A stretch of 64,000 nt of DNA, taken from contig OX104113.1 of NCBI GenBank assembly GCA_944474755.1, positions 51,537,644 to 51,601,643 of the forward strand, given 5' to 3'. Below, in pieces: positions 1-11,879 of the stretch. The position numbers and the translations under genes are program-made. The notes below the pieces were generated by a model. It was not told the DNA's origin. It did no database searches and saw nothing but the letters and a program-made list of their open reading frames with translations. The DNA is from Limnoperna fortunei. Lineage: Eukaryota; Mollusca; Bivalvia; Mytilida; Modiolidae. The first letter of the stretch is position 1. Each line of letters begins with the position of its first letter.

Positions 1-1518
1 ATAACCTAGATGCTCTCATTTAAATCTGACTGTTTGACTGGAAGAAATTTCTGTGCAACACAATTTCAAAATGTACATTTGGCCTGAAATTTAATATAGT
101 AAACTGAACAAAGAACCCAAAACTTAAAAAAGCTTACTAGTAAGTCAAGAAAGAATGAGATTAATCAACTAGTTCCGTATATGTCAATTGCCATTTTTTC
201 TTTACAAATTATTTTTATGTCTTTTAAATTAAAGTCCTAAAAAACATTATAATGTTACATGTAAAAAGAAATAATATTGCTAATTAGGCAGGTGTCACAA
301 ACAAGATGTAGAATTTCTTCCAATTACACACAAAATTCCATTCTCAAACAGAACATGTTTGATTCCACCTGTTTCAAATGAAAGTTTCAGGTCAATTTTC
401 GTCATGAATCAATTGATTTTGCATTATTGACACAAGAACAAGAAAAAGTCATAATATGTGTAAATGTCCTGCTAGTATCAAATTGATGAAATTGCAGTTT
501 TAAATAGATGCACAGAGGTCATAAAAAATAAGATTAAATTTCAAAAAGCAATTGACAGCTCAGGTGAGCAAAAAGGTGTGTTAAGAATTAAGTAGAAAAC
601 TGTGTGACTGTCTGACCACATGACCTGATGGCATTTTTATTGTTGTCTAACTTATTTCTGGCACAAAAAAGTCTCAGTACAATTGTATTAATACCCTGCA
701 AAAATTTGTTCTGTGTAAAAATTTTTTTTAAATGCCTGGATAAATGGTCTGACCGAATGTCAGGCAGAAGATTTTAAATTTTCAGAATGTCTGATCATGA
801 GATGTAAAAGAAAAGTATAAATTAGCATACGTTTTAAAGATAACAAACCATTTTTTAAATTCTTAGCTAGATACAAATAGCAACTACATGTACATAGACA
901 TCTAATTACGTCTTATATAATCTTAGAAACTGTGATAAGGGAATTCATGGAATATTCTAACACACACTGTAATGAGTGCAAAGTGTTGTATGTTATTTCA
1001 AGAGAAATTGAGAGGAATTTTGTACACTTTGTAAACAAGGAAAAATAAATAAATAAATGTACATCTACAGTTAAGCTTTTGTGAGATTTAACAAACCTTC
1101 TTGGATACCTAAAAGGAAAATAAGAGAAATTGCATTTATATAGTGCTACTATAGCTACAATAGATTATACGCCATTATACGGTATACCAAAGTATTCAGT
1201 AAGTGTATATATGCAGAAAACAAGACATTTTACCCTTTTAGTTTTAGCCCAACACAATACTCTCCAGTTGACCAGTCTAGCTCAAAATCCTAAATGTTCA
1301 GTTGTGTGCTTAGTAGATAAGTAGCATGTACCAATTTTAATGACCTTGGTATGACCCAATAAGATTGTCATGTACATGTATAAAGGCAGTCATTATTTGT
1401 AAAAAAAATTTTGAGGATAAATAATGTTTTTAAAATACACTACTGGAATAAAGCAGCACAAATTGTTTAAAACATAACAATGGTAATGTTGAAACATGTG
1501 TTATCCTGCACCACTTAC
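1..1518. other. AT-rich sequence, presumably intron of the minus-strand gene
   Basis: No convincing exon, RNA gene or recognisable element is visible on either strand. Confidence 0.4.
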
Positions 1519-1634
1519 TCTTCCTCCTCAGATTCATAATCCGAGTCTCTTTCACTATTTTCACTTCCTTCACTCTGTTCAGATGGAGTCCCCACAGATC
1601 CATTATCAGACATTCTTGTAATTGTACTAGCACC
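1519..1634 (-). CDS. First coding exon of an unidentified minus-strand gene (acidic Ser/Glu-rich N-terminus)
   Basis: On the minus strand an acceptor (CTCATAACAG) leads into 21 nt of leader and an ATG at 1613. The 95 coding nt read MSDNGSVGTPSEQ, then SEGSENSERDSDYESEEE. The exon ends in phase 2 at 1519, followed by a perfect GTAAGT donor. Acidic Ser/Glu N-termini like this are typical of chromatin and transcription-elongation proteins, but nothing here identifies the family. The rest of the gene lies to the left; I found no convincing second coding exon in 1-1500. A 12-nt candidate at 1097-1108 has splice-like borders but is too short to trust. Confidence 0.6.
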
Positions 1635-3073
1635 CTGTTATGAGTTTTCCATTATATTATTATTGGGGTTTTTTGGTTGCCGATAAATACACAAGTATTG
1701 ACAATGCAGGCAAATTACATGATTTCAGTCCTCTTTCACTAGGAACTCATTCTAAAATATACAAAATATTACTATTATTGAAAAACAGCTCTAAAATGAT
1801 TGATCACTAAGATAACACAATACATTTCTGAAAAAAACCCCAAATTTTTATATTTGTAAACACACAATGTTTAGTGTGAATGCAGGTGAATGTGGTTCAA
1901 CTATAAAAATTGCTTTATAGATTTTAGACATATTTTTCTCCATGAAAATAATCAACTTAACTCCATTCAAGTTAATGTAAGTACATTTCTACTCTCATTT
2001 CCATCACTACCCCTACTTTTTTACATGTAAGTTTCATTTTGAACAGAAAAATGCACTAAATATACAACATTTATACTTTGTACAAGCCTAAGATGGAGGT
2101 AGAAATAAGAGACTGTCAGGCATTTCTTGCCTGTTTTTGCAGTGAGTACAAAAAAACTTACTGTATATTTTCAGACAATGTATGAATATTGGTTTTATCC
2201 TTCGCCACTTAATAGCATTTTATAAAAACGAAGACATAAACAAAGTGCACTTCTATCCCATTTCTAAATTTTCTGTGCATATTCTAGTGAGAGCCTGACA
2301 TGAAAAACAAATATTGTATTTGACAACATGTACTGGTAGTAAACCAGCTCAGAATACAAAATTTGTCAGTAGTGAGGACAAGCATAACAGGAGACTATGC
2401 TGTCACATGTCAATTGTACAAATAAAGCTTTGCTTTATTTAAGAGTTGTGACTCATAATTGTAATAATTGAAGCAGTAGCTGCAGGATAAGAAAAGTTTT
2501 ATTTTTATCTGGATACCAATCCAGGTACCTGCAAGGCTGTATCATAGTGTATGCCTGGCTTAAAGAATCATAAATACTAGCGTGTGGTTGTATGTACATG
2601 ATGTAAGTGTTAATTAAATTTTATCGTACTAAACTCTTAAGCTTAACAATACTGCTGCATGAAGAAATATGGGGTGAAAGTAACTATTCACAGTTTTAGC
2701 CAGTTGTCATGGTATCAGATCAGTAAACTGTATAAAACGGAAGTCGGTGAAGATGTAAAATCCGTGAATGTTTACATTTATAGAAACCAGTAACATTTAA
2801 ACAATAAACTAAAAAACTGGCTTTATCTTGAAAAAGGATAATAATTAAGTTCGACAACACAACAAAAACGCGATTCGCTACCATAATGATTCAAAAGCGG
2901 TTTTATTTGAAGCAATGAAGGGCAGGCAAAACTGACTGTGTAGTGTAGCACTATTATTATTGTAATTATATGGAATCAAACAAATGCTTATTCTACATTC
3001 ATTGAGAATTCCTTTTGGCCCTACTCAAAATCAAGACAATTTACTCCACATAATAACAAAAAGACTTACTTAC
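1635..3073. other. Presumed first intron of the minus-strand gene
   Basis: This AT-rich stretch lies between the putative leader exon and the first coding exon. I see no repeats or coding signal in it. Confidence 0.4.
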
Positions 3074-3130
3074 AACACAATCACACTCAAACTCTTTGCG
3101 AGTTCGGACAAGCGCACTAGCAACCAATGA
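3074..3130 (-). other. Probable 5' non-coding exon and promoter of the minus-strand gene
   Basis: Reading the minus strand, a short GC-richer stretch containing ATTGGTTGC (an inverted CCAAT-type box at about 3121-3126) is followed by TTGTGTT and then GTAAGTAAG, a strong donor. With the acceptor at 1635 this makes a plausible leader exon for the acidic-protein gene. The transcription start is not defined. Confidence 0.4.
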
Positions 3131-3773
3131 AATTGCTCAATTCTAAATGCCTGTCAGAAGCTGGGATTAATATTATCCGGAATTTGGGATTATGTGCCGG
3201 TGTCGTATAATTACAGGTCCAGGTCCGCCCGGACCCATTATGTTAACATTTTGGGTCCGCTTTCGATCGACTTTTGTCTATAATTATAGGTCCGGGTGTA
3301 ATATAAGTAATTTCTGTAAACTCTCGTGTAGACTACTTTTCTTTTTATATTAACGTTTCCAATATACTTTATCATTGCCAATTAAACTTGAATTTTTCAG
3401 ATTTTAGCAATATATTTGTTCCGTAGTTTTCTTTCGAGGCTGCTGGGCCTGTGGTTAAACATGATCAATGTTAACGGAAATATATTTTTTTTTAGATAAA
3501 GGTTGACATTTAAAAGGCCTCGTAAATATTTTTATAACTTTATAATGTCACTGCATATAGACAAGTAATTCTCTTTCTGTGATAAGAAATTCGATTATAA
3601 TTAATTGTTTGCAGCTATGTATAGGATTACCGTTCTTTGGGATATAAATCTATATCTCACTCACTTCTAGAAATTTAGAACACTCCTATATGTTACAACT
3701 CTTTAACTTTATGATGAGTAAGTATTTCCATGAATGGTGTCAGAAGCACGGCCGAACGTTCCTTATAGATTAT

Positions 3774-3877
3774 TTACGTTTTTTTAAACGAGATGCATTT
3801 CTCGTTCGTATCTCATCAAAGGGCGAAAGCCCTGAGATGAGATGACGAGAATATGCATCCAGTTTCAAAAAACGTAA
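3774..3877. repeat. Imperfect hairpin of a foldback element
   Basis: TTACGTTTTTTTAAACGAGATGCAT is mirrored by ATGCATCCAGTTTCAAAAAACGTAA, and ATCTCATC is mirrored by GATGAGAT. The centre is AGGGCGAAAGCCCT. A shorter relative of the left half and centre lies at 4021-4090. Confidence 0.65.
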
Positions 3878-5066
3878 TTAATATGTTTACCGCTGTTTTG
3901 TGACGTCGTTTGTTTACTTAACGACGTCTTGACAGCGAGGTGAGATGGGCCCATCCCACGCTAGTGCAGTGAGATGGGATAATGAAGTACATAAAGATCA
4001 AATGAAATACTTATAAATTCTTTACGTTTTCTGAAACAAGATGCGTTTACTAGGCCATATCTCATCGAAGGGCGATAGCCCTGAGATAAGATTTTTAGAT
4101 CCGTTTTACTGCTGATCTAATTAAACAAGACGAATTAAGGCTAAATTCTATATTCACTAAATTCTACATCTAAATTCTACATAAAACAAAATCAAAAGTC
4201 GTCATCAAAATTCTCTATTAACATCAGCAAAGTTAAAAAATCTCTCTTTTTTCTCCAGACTACACGTGCATTTTTAAAGATAATCATCTTATGCATATTC
4301 ATATCTGACCAAACTGACCACAACAGATAAGGAGGCGTGTCATTTACTAATGAATCAATTAATTACATGCTCTGATTTCACTAACCAGTATCAATAACAT
4401 AATTATAACAAGATGACGAGTAAATGCATCGACTTTCATAAGACGTAAATAATCTGTTTATCGCTGTTTTGTAACATTGTGACGTCACAGTGTTTACAAA
4501 GCGACGTCTTGACAACGAACTGAGATGGGCCCATCTCACGCCAGTAGAGTGAGAAGGAATAATACCGCACAAAAAGATCAAAGGAAAATATACTGCAAAA
4601 TAGCGATAAAAGCAGTATTCGTGTTTTTATTATAAAGGTCCCCGGACCCATAAAATTTACAGTTTAAAGGTCCACCTTTCTTTTAAATTTAATAGGTACT
4701 AACCAATACTTCTATACTTTACCGGACCGCCTTATTTGATTTAATAGCCACAGACCCATAAATTATACATTTTACAGATCCGACTTTCCAAGTTACGTTT
4801 AAGCCACAGACCCATGAAATTTACTATGGGTCCGCATTTCTTATTAAACTTTTTGCATAGCCAGGAGCCCTAACATTTACAGTTTATAGGTCGGCTTTTC
4901 ATATAAATATTATAGATATGACACATAAAATGTACAGTTTACGAGCCTGCCATTTTTATTAATTTTTACGTCATTTAAAAGAACAGGAACACATGTAAAC
5001 ATGTATACATGTACTGCAGAAGTGATCAAAATATCCGCAGTAACAGAGTTTAGCGATAATGATACT

Positions 5067-5127
5067 CGTTGGACTATTAGATACTGCCTACATTGATCTG
5101 AGGTACGTGAAGACTAATAGTCCAACG
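5067..5127. repeat. Short stem-loop, 14-bp perfect arms
   Basis: CGTTGGACTATTAG (5067-5080) is the exact reverse complement of 5114-5127, with a 33-nt loop. It is probably an element end or chance hairpin in the foldback-rich region. Confidence 0.5.
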
Positions 5128-5937
5128 TTTTTGGACTTGTGCATATAAGTTTCCAGGCATATTTACAAAAACCAACAGCGCGATCACGTTCCTTTCCCAT
5201 TTTTATACAAATTATGGTGACTTAGAGTTTATGCCACTGACAGCTTTCATATTGTAAAAGTGTAATTAATCTTCTGGTCTTCTTGCAGGATTCCCCTCTG
5301 ATAAGTGCATACATGTGTTTGATAATATAGATATTAAATTATAGAGACCCGGCCGGAGCCCAAAATGTTACTTTTACGTATCCAGCCGGATATGTAAATT
5401 AGGCAGTAAATATAATTATACTACACCGGTGGACTGTAAGTCCACAAGGACAACCCAACCCAAGCTTTGGTCTTACATTGTGGAAGTTTACCCATAGAGG
5501 CGCTTCAAAATCTAATTTATTAGATCTTCCGTTATTTTTGGCTTTCAGCGCCACTCTTAATTGGACATCTAGCGAAGTAAACTGTATAATCTTTGTACCT
5601 TTGACGAATTTTAATTACCACATTTCTATGGAATCTATAATTATCTTTTAAAAGTTACAGTCATATAAAACTAGGAATAAAAAACTCCATGCTATGACTA
5701 GGATACTGATAGAGTCACTTTTCGGAAGCGGGCTGTAACTTTTAACTCAAACTACTCATACTAAATGACTCTATGACACATTAATTGGATGTGCAGTTAA
5801 TGTTTTGCCATAGATATTTATTGCACAAGTTTCGATACGAAATTGTGAAATACACACACACAAACACACATGGCATCTGTAAAATAAGTCAAACATTTAA
5901 CGTTAAAACCATTGAACAACATCGGTATTTGTATAGG

Positions 5938-6035
5938 AGATGAAATAACGAGACACTAGTAAATATAAGAAGCTGAAATAACTAAACAGTAGTACTTAAA
6001 GCTTAGACAGCTGTATGCAGAACCTAATTTTGAAA
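5938..6035 (+). repeat. Isolated degenerate copies of the 30-bp minisatellite unit
   Basis: GAGATGAAATAACGAGACACTAG, AGCTGAAATAACTAAACAGTAGTAC and GACAGCTGTATGCAGAACCT match the unit at 57255-58290, over 51 kb away. Confidence 0.55.
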
Positions 6036-6169
6036 ACCAGAAAATGATTCTAAATTTCAATCTGGATTGCATACTAAATTTCGCGATTTTTTTTCAAACT
6101 GATGACAGCCAATAGCTTCGTATATTTTAATTTTATAAATGTGTACAAACTTTTGTATGCTTTGCTTTA

Positions 6170-6545
6170 TATAAAATATCAACATAAAATACGGAAACTA
6201 TACAAGTCCTAATTTTTGTAATAAGGTAAATTACTATTCTTTTAACATTTACACAAAATTTTATTTTATCGTGCTCTCAAACTTGTTGTTTTCTCTTAAA
6301 ATTACCCAATTTTTAAAGAGAAATTTTTGTGTTTTATAAAAAAATAATAGTGAAATAGTGCTAGCACATCGAGATCAATACAATGAAAGCCAAGGTACAA
6401 CAAAGATACATCAAGAAGAAGTCTTCTCTGGTTGACAGCGAGAAGCGCTTCAAAATTGTTTTTGCAGCTATACTGCAGATCTAAGAAGACAACCGCAAGT
6501 CGTTCATATTACTTAGTCTACGTATAGCTATCATGGACGGCATTA
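6170..6545 (+). repeat. Diverged dispersed repeat, copy 1
   Basis: Similar blocks recur at 9210-10005: ATACGGAAA, TATCGTGCT, and then a stretch with GTACAACAAAG, AAGAAG.GTCTTC.CTG, CAGCGAGA.GCGCTT and TACTT.GTCTACGTA. It directly precedes the dead reverse-transcriptase fragment at 6780, so it may be the 5' part of that element family. Confidence 0.5.
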
Positions 6546-6779
6546 ACAAATCGGTTTTAGAAACTGATAGTGATATGGAATTATGTTAATAGAGTTTTGT
6601 CAAAGCTATATTCTTTTTATAGATAAAAATATTAGAATATTTACTTGTAGAAACGCATGCGTAGTAGATTATTGTATTAGTAGATCTAAGTAGTCATCAT
6701 TCAACGAATTTGCAATCCTTGACACTAGCAAATTTTACTCAGAAGTTAACTTTGCTATTAAGGATTATTAAGATATGTT

Positions 6780-7745
6780 TTTCACGTGATGAATATATGC
6801 GCCTTTATAGACTTTGATAAGGCTTTTTTATAATTTTTGGAAAGAAAGACTTTTCTACACAATGCTGTCAAATAATATCAATGGCAACATGTATAATGTT
6901 ATTAGAAGTATGTATGACAATATAAAATCATGTATCCTATGAACCAACTGTATGTCTGAACATTTTGCTTGTAATAATAGCATGAGGCAAGGAGAAAACT
7001 TTTCGCCTTTTCTTTTTTTCGTTATTTTTAAATGACTTAGAAACTTTTGTCAAAGTAAAACCATTACAGGACTAAAGACTATTTCTGGTAACATAGAAAC
7101 AACTTAGACATTCTTTTAAAACTTTTAATAATGTTAAATGTCTATGATACTGCATTATTACTGAGCTGAGACACCATATGATCTCCAAACTCGATGCTAT
7201 TCATGCATATTGTGACACGTGAAAGTTAAATGTAATGTAAATAAAACTAAATTGATGGTAATTGGAAATTGGATGTTACCATACAATTTGAGCTTCAATT
7301 ATAATAATATAAATCTCGAAATTGTTAATCATTTCAATTGCCTTGAAGTAACTTTTACTAAAACGGGAAACTTTACGAAAAAGTATATAGACGATAAGGC
7401 ATTCAAAACTATGTATGAAGTTTTGAAAATAGGTAGAAAACATAAGTTTTTATTAACATGTCAACTGGAACTTAGTATTGGACAAAAAAATCAAACCGAT
7501 TCTACTATACGGGTTTAAAGTGTGGGGTTTTTGTGACACAATGGGAAAAAATACACTTAAAATTTGGTAAGACTCTTCTGAATTTAAAAACATCCACGCC
7601 TAGCTATATAATGTATGGGGAATTAGAACGATATACTATTTACATGAATACATAAATTTACTGCCCTTAAATTAGGAAAAATATTTAAATTGTAAGTTGT
7701 TTCTATTTTCAAGCCTTAGTCGGATTTGGTATAACGTTTCAGAAA
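6780..7745 (+). pseudogene. Decayed non-LTR retrotransposon reverse transcriptase
   Basis: Broken frames give RT landmarks in order. CAFIDFDKAF (6799-6828) is the first catalytic Asp block. INGNMYNVIRSMYDNIKSC follows, then a degraded MRQGENFSPF and FLNDLETF. The DAIHAYCDTWKLNVNVNKTKLM stretch is the palm-thumb linker after the YADD box. Finally a GFKVWGF block follows around 7512. The YADD box itself is not preserved, and several stops and frame changes make it dead. It is a different family from the intact element at 59239. Confidence 0.75.
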
Positions 7746-7779
7746 TGAATTTTCGATTATTAATTAAAAACTCTACAAT

Positions 7780-8545
7780 ATCTTAATCATTTGGATTTTA
7801 ATACTGTTCGGATTTTATCACCAAAGATGAGGCATTTGGAAAAGCCACCAATATTTCCATAGATTCGATGCTGAATTATAAACATACAAATATAACCAAC
7901 AGCAAAATCCCATTAATCGTCATTGACCACCCTGGCCAGAAACGCAATTTAAATGTTGTACGGAAACACTGGAACCTGATTGAAAACGATCTAACTTTGA
8001 AAGGTTTTCCCGCAAACACCTATTATGGCATACCGTAGACCAAAAAGTATGAAAGACATTTTCGTATATGCTGGATGAAGACGAACCGTCCCACAAAACA
8101 CGGAGGCTAAACGACATTCAATCGTATAGAGACTGTAAATGCTGTAAAGCGTTTTTAAATTCAAACGTTGATAGCACATTTCAAAGCACAACATCTAAAG
8201 AAATGTTCACAATATACTGCAAATGTTCCTTGTAATCCGGCCATTTTATTTACATATTGACATGTGGAACATGTAAGATTAAGTATGTTTGAGAAACAGA
8301 GACAGAGTTCAAAATGCGACTTAACAACTGTCGCTTCTGTTTTTATACAAAAAAAACCATTGTCACTCGTCACCTTAAAACCTTTTGATAGATTATCGAG
8401 CAAAACCCAAAGTGGGATATAAACACCAACCAGAAGACCTCGAGAAACATTTTTGGACACATCAATTAGATACTCTAGAACTTGATTAATTTAACGTACG
8501 TTATCCAGTTATCCACAGGCAGTAGATAACAAAAATATATAGGAC
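7780..8545 (+). pseudogene. Decayed Penelope-like element C-terminus with GIY-YIG endonuclease
   Basis: Frame-shifted pieces read LKGFP..PIMAYRRPKSMKDIFV, then CKCCKAF, then FIYILTCGTCKIKYV.ET, FKMRLNNCRF and KKTIVTRH. The order (His-Trp-x-x-Ile linker, RR.K.LKDIL block, Cys-rich spacer, YLI.C..C...YVGET, R.NNHR, then .V..H) is that of the GIY-YIG endonuclease end of Penelope-like retroelements. Multiple stops and frameshifts make it non-functional. It abuts the preceding RT remnant. Confidence 0.65.
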
Positions 8546-8920
8546 ATATAGGGTGATTCGGAATCATAAGTTGCTGTAATGTGAACAACAAAAACAATTC
8601 CTAGTATTTGAATTGCTGAATTTTTCATTGCACTGAGCGAAATATTGTATTCAGTATGTATAATTGATATAAGTTTTTCTTAGAAAGCTGATAACATATT
8701 GTTAATTGTTACTTTCATACTACTATACATAGATGTCTGCATGTCTACATAGACCGTTGCTGTATGTATTTATATCTTGTTGTCAGGCCTTTCTGACATA
8801 TGATATTGAAAACTGTGCTAATAGGTTATTTACAATGTACTTTATTTTTATTTGTAATTGTATCAGTTTGCATTTGACTGATCCAAAGCTAATCAAACTA
8901 GGTTGTTGTTGCATCCATTC

Positions 8921-9081
8921 TCGGTGGCCGAGTTGTTAAAGTAGTTCGTCTTCTATTGATCACGTGGTTTTTCAACAGTAGATTGCATGTTCGATTCTAA
9001 CTGCTGCAGGGTGGGTGCGCTTGACACCAATCTAAATTTACAAGGCTTATCAGTAATAAAACATTCAAACAAACAAACAAA
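8921..9081 (+). mobile_element. tRNA-derived SINE, internally deleted
   Basis: It has the A-box-like GGTGGCCGAGTTG, the B-box-like GTTCGATTCTAA and the CAAACAAAC tail. The central domain is missing. Confidence 0.75.
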
Positions 9082-9209
9082 ATCCTTCAAAAACGAACAA
9101 TTTCCACCGATAGAAAATAAATCGTCAGAAATTTAAACTGGAACATGTACAATTACACAATTTCTAAATTGCTTTCATAATTAGCTAAAAATTTGAACGT
9201 GCTTAATGG

Positions 9210-10005
9210 AATATATCACTATGAAATACGGAAAAATAACTATGATACGGAAAGACCTAATTTGTGTCATTTTGTGTAACTCAAAATATTCGTTTCAACT
9301 TTAAATGAAATTTTGTATCGTGCTTTTCTTTAATTAATATATGCCGAATTGTGATTACATAGTTGCAGTATTTTCATATTAATGTAATTTTATGTTTTAT
9401 CTAACATTATTTCTTCTTTTTGACCGAGCGTTTTCGGTATATTATAATTACTATTATGCGTTTAGTAATTTATGTTTTTTTCGGAAACAAGTTACATTTT
9501 AAACGGACAATTTAATTTTGTTAGATAATGGTTTTTTATATGAAATATGTAATCCCTGTAAAAAAGATTCAATCAATTAGTTGATTAATTGACTAATACC
9601 CGGGAATTAATGAACGACAATAAACGCAAGCATACGACACGAGACACATTTGACAATGGACTCGTGTTTTATCTTGCATGTCAATTCTTTCTCAAAATCA
9701 GATGTCTAAAACGAGAGTTAAGATGTATATAACAATTAATTTAAATCATCGTTGATGTCCAGAACTTATAACATCAATATCAATAAAATAAAATCTAGAG
9801 TACAACAAAGTGAAAGGTGCAACAAGAAGAGGTCTTCCCTGTTAAACAGCGAGATGCGCTTTAAAACAGCTTGTGAACAGAATGTCCGGCTAAACTGTCG
9901 CTTAGATACTCATCAACTGAGATAAAGCAAAGCTAAGAAGAACAACCACTTTTAAAAGATGTTCAAATATTTACTTCGTCTACGTACAGTTGTCGTGAAC
10001 AGCAC
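9210..10005 (+). repeat. Diverged dispersed repeat, copy 2
   Basis: It matches copy 1 at 6170-6545 in several blocks. Its 9356-9590 part also resembles 11880-12100 (shared TTATTTCTTC, TTTTCCATCGAG/GACCGAGCG, GATTCAATCAA.TAGTTGATT). Confidence 0.5.
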
Positions 10006-10271
10006 TGTAAGAAAGCAGATGCTATAGCTGAACTTGGACATGATCTGTTTCAATAATTAATTTAAGTAGATAAATTTACATCGTAGCTGATGAACATCGA
10101 GATTAAATTGTACTGATAAAGAACACTTCTAATCACTTCTGAAAACGGGCTCTTCGGAGCCTCACATACTTTTCTATATTGTTGCTACAATCACTCCTGC
10201 TAATGTAATTTTTCTCCTGTTGTATATTTTAGCAGCTCCGTAGAGTACTTTCTCCGAAAAATTTGTTGCAT

Positions 10272-10511
10272 TGTTTGTTTGTTTGAATTAAAACGCCACT
10301 TGCAGCAATTTTTTAGCTCTATCATGGCGTCCAGTTTCATTGGGGAATGAAGCCAGAGTACCCGAGAAAACCCCGGACCTTCGGTAGGAAAAATGGCAAT
10401 CCTTGTAAATTATGATTGGAGTCGAGTGCACCTTGCCTGCAGTGAGAATCGAACCCGCAATCTCAGTGTTGACAGACCACGTGATCAATAGTAAACGAAC
10501 TACCTTTAACT
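10272..10511 (-). mobile_element. tRNA-derived SINE, nearly full length
   Basis: On the minus strand it has a degraded A box, the B box GGGTTCGATTCTCACTG, the GTACTC..GCTTC central domain, TGGACGCCATGAT, GCTGCAAGTGGCGTT and the (CAAA)n tail. Confidence 0.85.
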
Positions 10512-10572
10512 GATTCGTTATTTTCTCTTAAAATTACACATTTATAATATTTACCGACAGGGACAGTCTTTA

Positions 10573-10602
10573 CTAACAACAACAACAACAACAACAACAA
10601 CC
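10573..10602 (+). repeat. (CAA)n microsatellite
   Basis: About nine CAA/ACA repeats lie directly before a 3' SINE fragment. Confidence 0.85.
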
Positions 10603-10611
10603 TTTATTTAG

Positions 10612-10738
10612 GAAAACCGCAGGTCGGGGGTTTTCTCCAGGTACTCCGGCTTCCTCCCCCAATAAAAACTGGACGCCATGATATAGCTGAAAAATTGCTG
10701 AAAGTGGCGTTAAACACCGTCAAACAAACAAACAAACA
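10612..10738 (+). mobile_element. SINE 3' fragment
   Basis: It contains the central and tail domains (TTTTCTCCAGGTACTCCGGC, CTGGACGCCATGATATAGC, AAAGTGGCGTTAAACACC and a CAAACAAAC tail). The tRNA-like head is missing. Confidence 0.85.
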
Positions 10739-10739
10739 A

Positions 10740-11870
10740 TATTTAGGAAAACCAGCATTACATTGGTGTCGTCCCCACAGTTAATATGACATTAAATTCT
10801 TCATACATAATATAACATGTACGAGATGAATAAAATATCCCATTAAGAGCAAATGAATTATCTATTTTCAAAACAAGTATCTATGTATTTGCATATAATA
10901 AATGTATCATCTTTACAATTAGGATTCAATATATTTTCAATGTGGGCATTAAGTAAGAGTTTACTGGGCAAAGATCATTGATGTGTACATTTATTTTTGT
11001 AAATAAATTAGTGCTTAAAGCATTAAATTTTTCTACAGTATAAAAGAAAGTGTTCTTCGTCCTCGATTTCCTTACATGCATAGTCTTTTATTTCTTTCTT
11101 TTTCGGTCTGAAATATCTACCCTCTTCAATAAGTCATTGATGAGCACTTATTCTTAATTTTGTAAGATTTTTTGTTAATGAGTTTGGAAGATTGAACGTT
11201 AAATAATATTGAATTTCAAAATGTGAATATATATTACTGCAGAAAAATAATTTATGTGATACTCTTTTTGTGATAAAGTTTTCATTGTTTTCTTGCTATT
11301 CTCTTTATATTTATCTTCTAGAAAGGTTATTAAAGTTTTTGTATTATTATTATCTTTATCGAGTTTCTATTTTTTCAAAGAATTATCAACAAATGCAAAT
11401 CATGATCTGTGCCCTGCATCAAATAATGTCTATTCGCTAGCCAAGGATTACGATCCGATACTCTTATCTTCTGCCAAGGGTTACGATAAGAGTATCGGAT
11501 CGTGACCCTTAGATAGCGAACGAAGATGCAAATAATGCTTTATCAACCGTCAGAAACTTCATGTAGTAATTTGTCATCTGAGATCAACTTAGATCTGCTG
11601 TAGTATTTGATAGCTAAGTATTTAATAAAATTAATGACTGGTGATCTACCTAGTTCACATTTGCAGCCAAATTAGAACTTTTACGATTAACATTAAGAAC
11701 ATATTTGCAGAATTTGTTTTGAATTTTTTCAATTGGCAATTTATCAGAGTTGGATTCTGTTATGGTAAAGTCACTAATTCATATCTCAGATCCATATGTA
11801 CAAATTGGTCTGGTAAGAGTGTCAAATAATTTCAGTTTTAGTTTTAAGTTTATATTGATTGAGTTAAGAA
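10740..11870 (-). pseudogene. Decayed non-LTR retrotransposon 3' half
   Basis: On the minus strand 11640-11860 reads LKLFDTLTRPICTYGSEI, then KLPIEKIQNKFCKYVLNVNR and SSNLAAKCELG. This is a typical segment after the RT domain of non-LTR elements. Further on (10980-11060) comes KFNALSTNLFTKIN, like the region after the terminal zinc knuckle. Stops and a hairpin insertion (11433-11520) interrupt it. Confidence 0.65.
11433..11520. repeat. Hairpin with 36-bp arms, 19 bp perfect core
   Basis: ACGATCCGATACTCTTATC (ending 11468) is exactly mirrored by the segment starting at 11485. The full arms, 11433-11468 and 11485-11520, differ at a few sites. The loop is 16 nt. It interrupts the dead LINE. Confidence 0.8.
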
Positions 11871-11879
11871 TTTTCACAG

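Larger units (their letters stand above)
3190..5400. repeat. Foldback-element debris with repeated GGTCC/GGACC and GAGATGGGCCCATC motifs
   Basis: The segment contains an imperfect hairpin (3774-3877, arms starting TTACGTTTT with an inner AGGGCGAAAGCCCT) followed by a block with GATGGGCCCATC. A second, diverged copy starts at 4021 and resumes at 4410-4590 after about 300 bp of other sequence. The two copies share GACGTCTTGACA and GAGATGGGCCCATC. Further copies of GGACCCATAAA/GGTCC lie at 3215-3300 and 4635-4880. No coding capacity is seen. Confidence 0.6.

Noticed and set aside
1097..1108. 12-nt microexon of the minus-strand gene
   Set aside because: Borders look splice-like, but 12 nt gives no coding evidence.
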